From Methylobacterium sp. WSM2598 (GTDB lineage Bacteria > Pseudomonadota > Alphaproteobacteria > Rhizobiales > Beijerinckiaceae): DNA of 35,989 nucleotides. The first letter of the stretch is position 1. The number at the start of each line of letters is the position of its first letter. Positions 32,493 through 35,989 of this stretch are shown here, in pieces. The translations under genes were made by a program, and so were the position numbers. The DNA lies in assembly GCF_000379105.1 (NCBI RefSeq), contig NZ_KB900609.1, positions 6,842,036 to 6,878,024 on the forward strand, written 5' to 3'. The notes under the pieces are model-generated. The model was not told the DNA's origin, ran no database searches, and was given only the letters and a program-made list of their open reading frames with translations.

Positions 32493-32597
32493 TCAGCGCA
32501 CGCGGCGGATCCAGAGGCGCTCGACGCGCGGGTGCATGGCGGCGACGACGGCGAGCGCGCCGGCGGCGGCGGAGAGCATCACGATGAGTTCGGGCAT
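32493..32597 (-). CDS. possible 34-aa single-helix membrane peptide
   Basis: The frame starts MPELIVMLSAAAGALAVVAA and ends VERLWIRRVR: a hydrophobic helix with a positive tail, as in many small membrane proteins. A GGGGGG run lies before the ATG at 32595-32597. It is too short to be sure, and the GC-rich background produces many such frames. Confidence 0.3.
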   Translation of the reverse strand: MPELIVMLSAAAGALAVVAAMHPRVERLWIRRVR

Positions 32598-33425
32598 GCG
32601 CCCCCCTACTCGGCCGCGCGCCGCCCCGGCCATGCGGCGGCCTGCCGCGAGACGATCGGACCCTCGCGGTTGGGTCCGAAGAAGGGGGCGAGGATTGCCG
32701 GCGAGGGTGCGCGTCCGGAAGGGCCGGGCGGCGGTCCCGGCCCGGATGCACGGTTGCGGCGGGGCGCCGCCCGGCGCGCGCCGCCGGTCGGGACGTCGAT
32801 CAGCGGCGTGCAGCGTCGTCCCCGCGGCGTCACGGTGGCGGCTCGCCTCGACGCGCATGAGGATTCACCCGGCCGATCACAGGTTCGGCGCCGCGGGGGT
32901 GAAGGCATCGTCCTGCGTTGGATGATGAGGTGCTGATCCCTCTTGCACGGAACGGATCGACGGCGGGAAGCCGCGCAGGGCGTTGTGCGCGGCAGCGGAG
33001 ATGACGTGAAAGGTCCTCGACAGCGAAGCGCGCCTCGGCAAGACCGTGATACGATCGAGATCACTTCGATAATCTTCAAGACCGATCTGGTTTTCACCTC
33101 ATCAGGTGCGCCATCGCGCCCTGCCCCCGCATAGCCGCAGATCCGAGAAGCGATCGCAGTGGTACATGCACCATCGCAGACGAGCCGGTTCAGGTCCTGT
33201 CGCGTGCGGCGGCAAAAATTGTGCGTGATGTATTTGTATTCGATGTACGAGGTATTTATTCACTGAAGAGCGATCGCCGATGCAGACGATGCCGAGCCCG
33301 AGCGCGGCCGCTGTTCGCGATCGTGCGGGCCGCCGAGTCTTTCCCCCGCATCGCGGCTTGCTTACTCAAGGAAATAATGGTTCCATCATCCGACGATATA
33401 CGCCAGATTTGCGGAGCGCCGGGGG
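32598..33425. other. gene-poor stretch marking a GC drop
   Basis: I see no supported gene here. Frames up to 33.0 kb are Arg/Pro-rich shadows. From about 33.04 kb the composition shifts toward A+T (for example GATCACTTCGATAATCTTC), marking the left boundary of the lower-GC right end. Confidence 0.5.
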
Positions 33426-34427
33426 ATTGACCTCATCCAGACATCCAAGTCATGTTTTGGCTCGGCGCTGATTTTTCTTACATGGACTGCACAGGCCGCT
33501 GCCCTATGCGTGCTCCCCTATCAGATCTCCAACGGTCAGCCGGCCGATGCATCACAACTGATGGCGAATCTCAATGCTCTCGCCAATTGCATTAACGGCG
33601 CGCCAGGGGGAACCCAGAACTCAATACAGTACAAGGATAGCAATGGTGGGTTTGCCGGCGTTCCTCCGCTCGCGAACGGCCAGCTTATTATCGGCTCATC
33701 CAACAATCCACCCAAAGCCGCATCCATCACAGCCGGCAGTGGCATCATTGTAAGCAGCGGACCCGGTAGCGTCACCATATCATCAGCCGGCGGCGTTGCG
33801 GTTCTTCGGGAATTCGGCCCGTACTCGCCACCGACTGCAGCGAGTTTCACGTACATCGACGGGGCAGGAGCATCACCACCAACCATCACCAACGTTCCAA
33901 GCGTCGGATTAGTCTATTCAGTGCCGGCTTCCTCCTCGATGCAAACTTATCGCGGAGTCTACAGGCCGATCCCGGCAACGGCTCCCTGGACAATCACTCT
34001 TCGCTACAAATACATGCATTCCACTGCAAACTGGCCGTCGTTCGGAGTATGGGTCAAAGACACATCAGGTAGGATGCTCGGTCAAGTCCCCGAATCTGGG
34101 GCGATCATTGTCAAAAGGCTTAATTCCAATACAAATTTTAACTCGAACGTTTACACCTTCGCCGCGCCCGATGGGCCCCAATGGGCTCGCGTGAGCAACG
34201 ATGGATCTAGCATCAAATTTGCAATATCCTGGGATGGGCAGAATTGGATTAATACTTATTCTGAGTCGGTCACCGCATTCCTGAATGGGAATTTGAAGTG
34301 GGTCGGACTGGGCGGACTGACTGATTTCAATCAGACGGACCTGTGGCAACCCGGCTCCACACTCGGCGGAGTTGTGACCTACTGGGATGCCCCAGACGAC
34401 CCCGCATCCAGCAGGGCCGCCCAATAG
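33426..34427 (+). CDS. secreted tail-fibre-like protein, unusual start
   Basis: The body, from residue PYQISNGQPADASQLMANLN on, has a collar-like repeat region (SIQYKDSNGGFAGVPPLANG, then QLIIGSSNNPPKAASITAGS) as in phage tail-fibre and autotransporter stalks. A beta-rich C-terminal half of about 200 residues follows. The first conventional start is GTG at 33510, but in-frame upstream lies a clear signal peptide, SALIFLTWTAQAAALC. The only start-like codon that includes it is ATT at 33426, after GGGGG. I give the longer extent (333 aa) for this reason. The gene is lower in GC than the rest. Function is unknown; a surface or extracellular protein is inferred. Confidence 0.6.
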   Translation: MDLIQTSKSCFGSALIFLTWTAQAAALCVLPYQISNGQPADASQLMANLNALANCINGAPGGTQNSIQYKDSNGGFAGVPPLANGQLIIGSSNNPPKAASITAGSGIIVSSGPGSVTISSAGGVAVLREFGPYSPPTAASFTYIDGAGASPPTITNVPSVGLVYSVPASSSMQTYRGVYRPIPATAPWTITLRYKYMHSTANWPSFGVWVKDTSGRMLGQVPESGAIIVKRLNSNTNFNSNVYTFAAPDGPQWARVSNDGSSIKFAISWDGQNWINTYSESVTAFLNGNLKWVGLGGLTDFNQTDLWQPGSTLGGVVTYWDAPDDPASSRAAQ

Positions 34428-34498
34428 CATATCACACCATCATACGATTTCGTCGTAACGAGGCAATTCCGCGCCCCCGTGAGAATGGAAGATGTAAA

Positions 34499-34783
34499 AT
34501 GTTATTACGATGGAAAAATATTTGCGGTGATATATATTCGTCCCTTTGGTGCGCTTCACTACTAATATTGCTTCCAATCCAGAATACAAACGCGAAAGAG
34601 ATATTGTACACTTACGATCTTAATTACAGGCTCGCGACGTCCCTCTACGACAATAACGTATGCATATCCTACTTGTACGATGAGAACGGAAATCGTGTCA
34701 GTCAGATCAATACTGTTGGCGGCGCCCCCGTGACGGCCACCTGGGGTACTGGGAAATGGGGCTGCTTTCAATGGCTTCCGTAG
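34499..34783 (+). CDS. small secreted YD-repeat (Rhs-type) protein
   Basis: The protein has 94 aa. A signal-type hydrophobic segment (SSLWCASLLILLPIQNTNAK) is followed by one or two YD repeats: ILYTYDLNYRLATSLYDNN, then YLYDENGNRVSQ. The C-terminus is TGKWGCFQWLP. The spacing matches the 20-residue Rhs/YD unit. The ATG at 34499 has GGAAG upstream. It precedes the C39/Rhs-like gene by 35 bp, so they are likely co-transcribed; it may be a companion of that large protein. Low GC suggests transfer. Confidence 0.7.
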   Translation: MLLRWKNICGDIYSSLWCASLLILLPIQNTNAKEILYTYDLNYRLATSLYDNNVCISYLYDENGNRVSQINTVGGAPVTATWGTGKWGCFQWLP

Positions 34784-34818
34784 GGGAGCCGAAGAGTGCG
34801 CAATCGCGGGAGGCAGCC

Positions 34819-35989
34819 ATGAGCGTACTTGGAAGCGTGGGGACCGGGCGAAAGTGGATTGCTCTTCTGGCGGCTTGGCTGATCGTCGGGATCGCATCGA
34901 CGCGCGTCGTGGCCGCGAGGACCGAGGCTGAGGGGGCCGATGCATTCCGCCTTGCAATCGTCCAGCTGGCCGAGCCGCTGGTCCGGACGCGACCGACGAC
35001 CGCCGCCGAGGACCAGGACCTCGCGGCCGCGCTGGCACGCTTTCGCGCGCGGGCCCAGGTGGACGACCTCGCGGCCCTCGAAGCCTTCCTGGATGCGCAC
35101 CCGGACAGCGGCTGGGCGCCCGCGCTCTGGCTCAATGTCGGCCTGACCTATCGCCATTACGGCTACGTGACGCGGGCCGGGACGGCTTGGCGCGCGGCCT
35201 GGCGGCTCGGACGCGCGGCGCAGGATCCGGAGGCGCGGGCGCTCGTGGACCGCGCCGTCGGGGAACTGGCGCTCCTCCTCGCCTCCCTCGGGGACAGCGA
35301 CGCCCTGGCGGCCCTGTTCGCGGAGATCGGGGCGAGGCCCGTCACCGGCCCGGCGACGGAGAAGATCCAGGTCGCCCGCGAGACCCTGGATCTCGTCACC
35401 AAGGATCCGCGCCACCTGTTCAATTGCGGGCCCCTCGCCCTGCGAAGCCTCCTCGTCGCGCGTGGGGGCAGCCCGGCGGAGGCGGAGGCGCTGCGCTGGC
35501 TCCGGGTCGGCCCGAACGGCACGAGTCTGGCGGAGGTCTCGGCGCTGGCGAGCAAGGCGGGGGCCCCGCATCGGCTCGTGCGGCGCGAGCCGGGCCAGCC
35601 GGTCCCGGTGCCCTCCGTGATGCACTTCAGGGCCGGGCACTTCGCGGCCATCGTGGCGGCGGAGAACGGCCGCTTCCACCTGCACGATCCCGTCCTGGGC
35701 GGGCAGGAGCTGTGGCTCACGACCGGCGCCGTGGATGCCGAGGCCAGCGGGTACTTCCTGGTGCCCGACGGCGCGGCGAAGACCGCCGGCCAGGATTGGA
35801 GGGAGGTCGCCCCCGCCGAAGCCGGTCAGGTCTGGGGCAAGGGACCGACGAACGGCGTCGTCCCGGGCGATGCCGGGGATCCCCTGGCCAGCGCGCCGAG
35901 CCCGAATTGCGGGATGTGCGGCACCAACATCAAGGAGGCCACCGTCGGCCTCACCCTGTCGGATATGCCGGTCGGCTACGTCGGGACTG
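34819..35989 (+). CDS. C39-peptidase-domain protein at the head of an Rhs-like polymorphic protein (partial)
   Basis: The frame is open from the ATG at 34819 (GGGAGGC upstream) to the window end: 390 codons, no stop. A signal or anchor segment (WIALLAAWLIVGIASTRVVA) leads to a TPR-like helical region (about 60-190). A papain-like C39 domain follows with Cys203 (FNCGPLALRSLL), His274 (GHFAAIV) and Asp290 (FHLHDPVL). The last residues, PNCGMCGTNIKEATVGLTLS and DMPVGY, resemble the lead-in of Rhs/YD shells. The protein is probably very large and secreted, with the peptidase acting in self-processing or release (inference). GC returns to the genome norm here, unlike the two genes before it. Confidence 0.8.
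   Translation, partial: MSVLGSVGTGRKWIALLAAWLIVGIASTRVVAARTEAEGADAFRLAIVQLAEPLVRTRPTTAAEDQDLAAALARFRARAQVDDLAALEAFLDAHPDSGWAPALWLNVGLTYRHYGYVTRAGTAWRAAWRLGRAAQDPEARALVDRAVGELALLLASLGDSDALAALFAEIGARPVTGPATEKIQVARETLDLVTKDPRHLFNCGPLALRSLLVARGGSPAEAEALRWLRVGPNGTSLAEVSALASKAGAPHRLVRREPGQPVPVPSVMHFRAGHFAAIVAAENGRFHLHDPVLGGQELWLTTGAVDAEASGYFLVPDGAAKTAGQDWREVAPAEAGQVWGKGPTNGVVPGDAGDPLASAPSPNCGMCGTNIKEATVGLTLSDMPVGYVGT

Overview
The window is about 36 kb of very GC-rich DNA. Codon use, the IS families, the single-domain 2OG-Fe oxygenase, FnrN/FixK-type regulators and a recurrent GC-rich palindromic repeat suggest a Methylobacterium-like member of the Alphaproteobacteria (Hyphomicrobiales). That assignment is an inference. 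The right end (about 33.1-34.8 kb) and a small gene at 11.6 kb are clearly lower in GC and look acquired.

Layout. (1) 1-233: the edge of an IS701-like transposase. (2) 514-10342: a citrate/tricarboxylate locus. It has a TctDE-like two-component system, a divergent PgtC-like periplasmic binding protein, a two-subunit ATP-citrate-lyase-like enzyme (both genes carry a single-base frameshift), a CitH/TcuC-type citrate:H+ symporter and a ModA-like binding protein. The logic would be to sense citrate, import it and cleave it to acetyl-CoA plus oxaloacetate. (3) 10.4-13.3 kb: a decay zone with palindromic repeats, three transposase remnants, an isolated phycobilisome-linker-like gene and an outer-membrane barrel gene truncated by an IS5 remnant. 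(4) 13.3-17.3 kb and 23.3-26.3 kb: two blocks of an apparent low-oxygen regulon. They hold an FNR with four cysteines, a second Crp/Fnr regulator, a tandem universal stress protein, an NnrS protein, a DUF59 metal-sulfur protein, small membrane proteins and a helix-turn-helix protein. Nine 14-bp FNR/FixK-like boxes lie mostly 50-130 bp upstream of their starts.

(5) 18.2-23.0 kb sits between those two blocks: a compact minus-strand cluster of an EamA exporter, a divergent argininosuccinate-synthase paralogue and an amino-acid 2OG-Fe(II) hydroxylase of the L-isoleucine dioxygenase family, with an AraC regulator just upstream. It is a plausible undescribed pathway for making and exporting a modified free amino acid, and is the best candidate for a new system here. 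(6) 26.5-28.7 kb: a soluble globin-coupled chemoreceptor that also carries PilZ-like and C-terminal sensor-like domains. (7) 28.9-31.6 kb: selD, a frameshifted radical SAM/SPASM-like gene and a broken PhnD-like (possibly selenate) binding-protein gene, which look like the remains of a selenium locus. (8) 31.8-32.5 kb: a DoxD/DoxX-like membrane protein. (9) 33.4-35.99 kb: a secreted tail-fibre-like protein, a small YD-repeat protein and the start of a C39-peptidase/Rhs-like protein cut by the window end.

A family of about 80-bp nested palindromes, often followed by a 33-39-bp hairpin built on TGATCCGGGATCC, occurs at eight or more sites and twice supplies the stop codon of the adjacent gene. 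No rRNA, tRNA or CRISPR array was seen.
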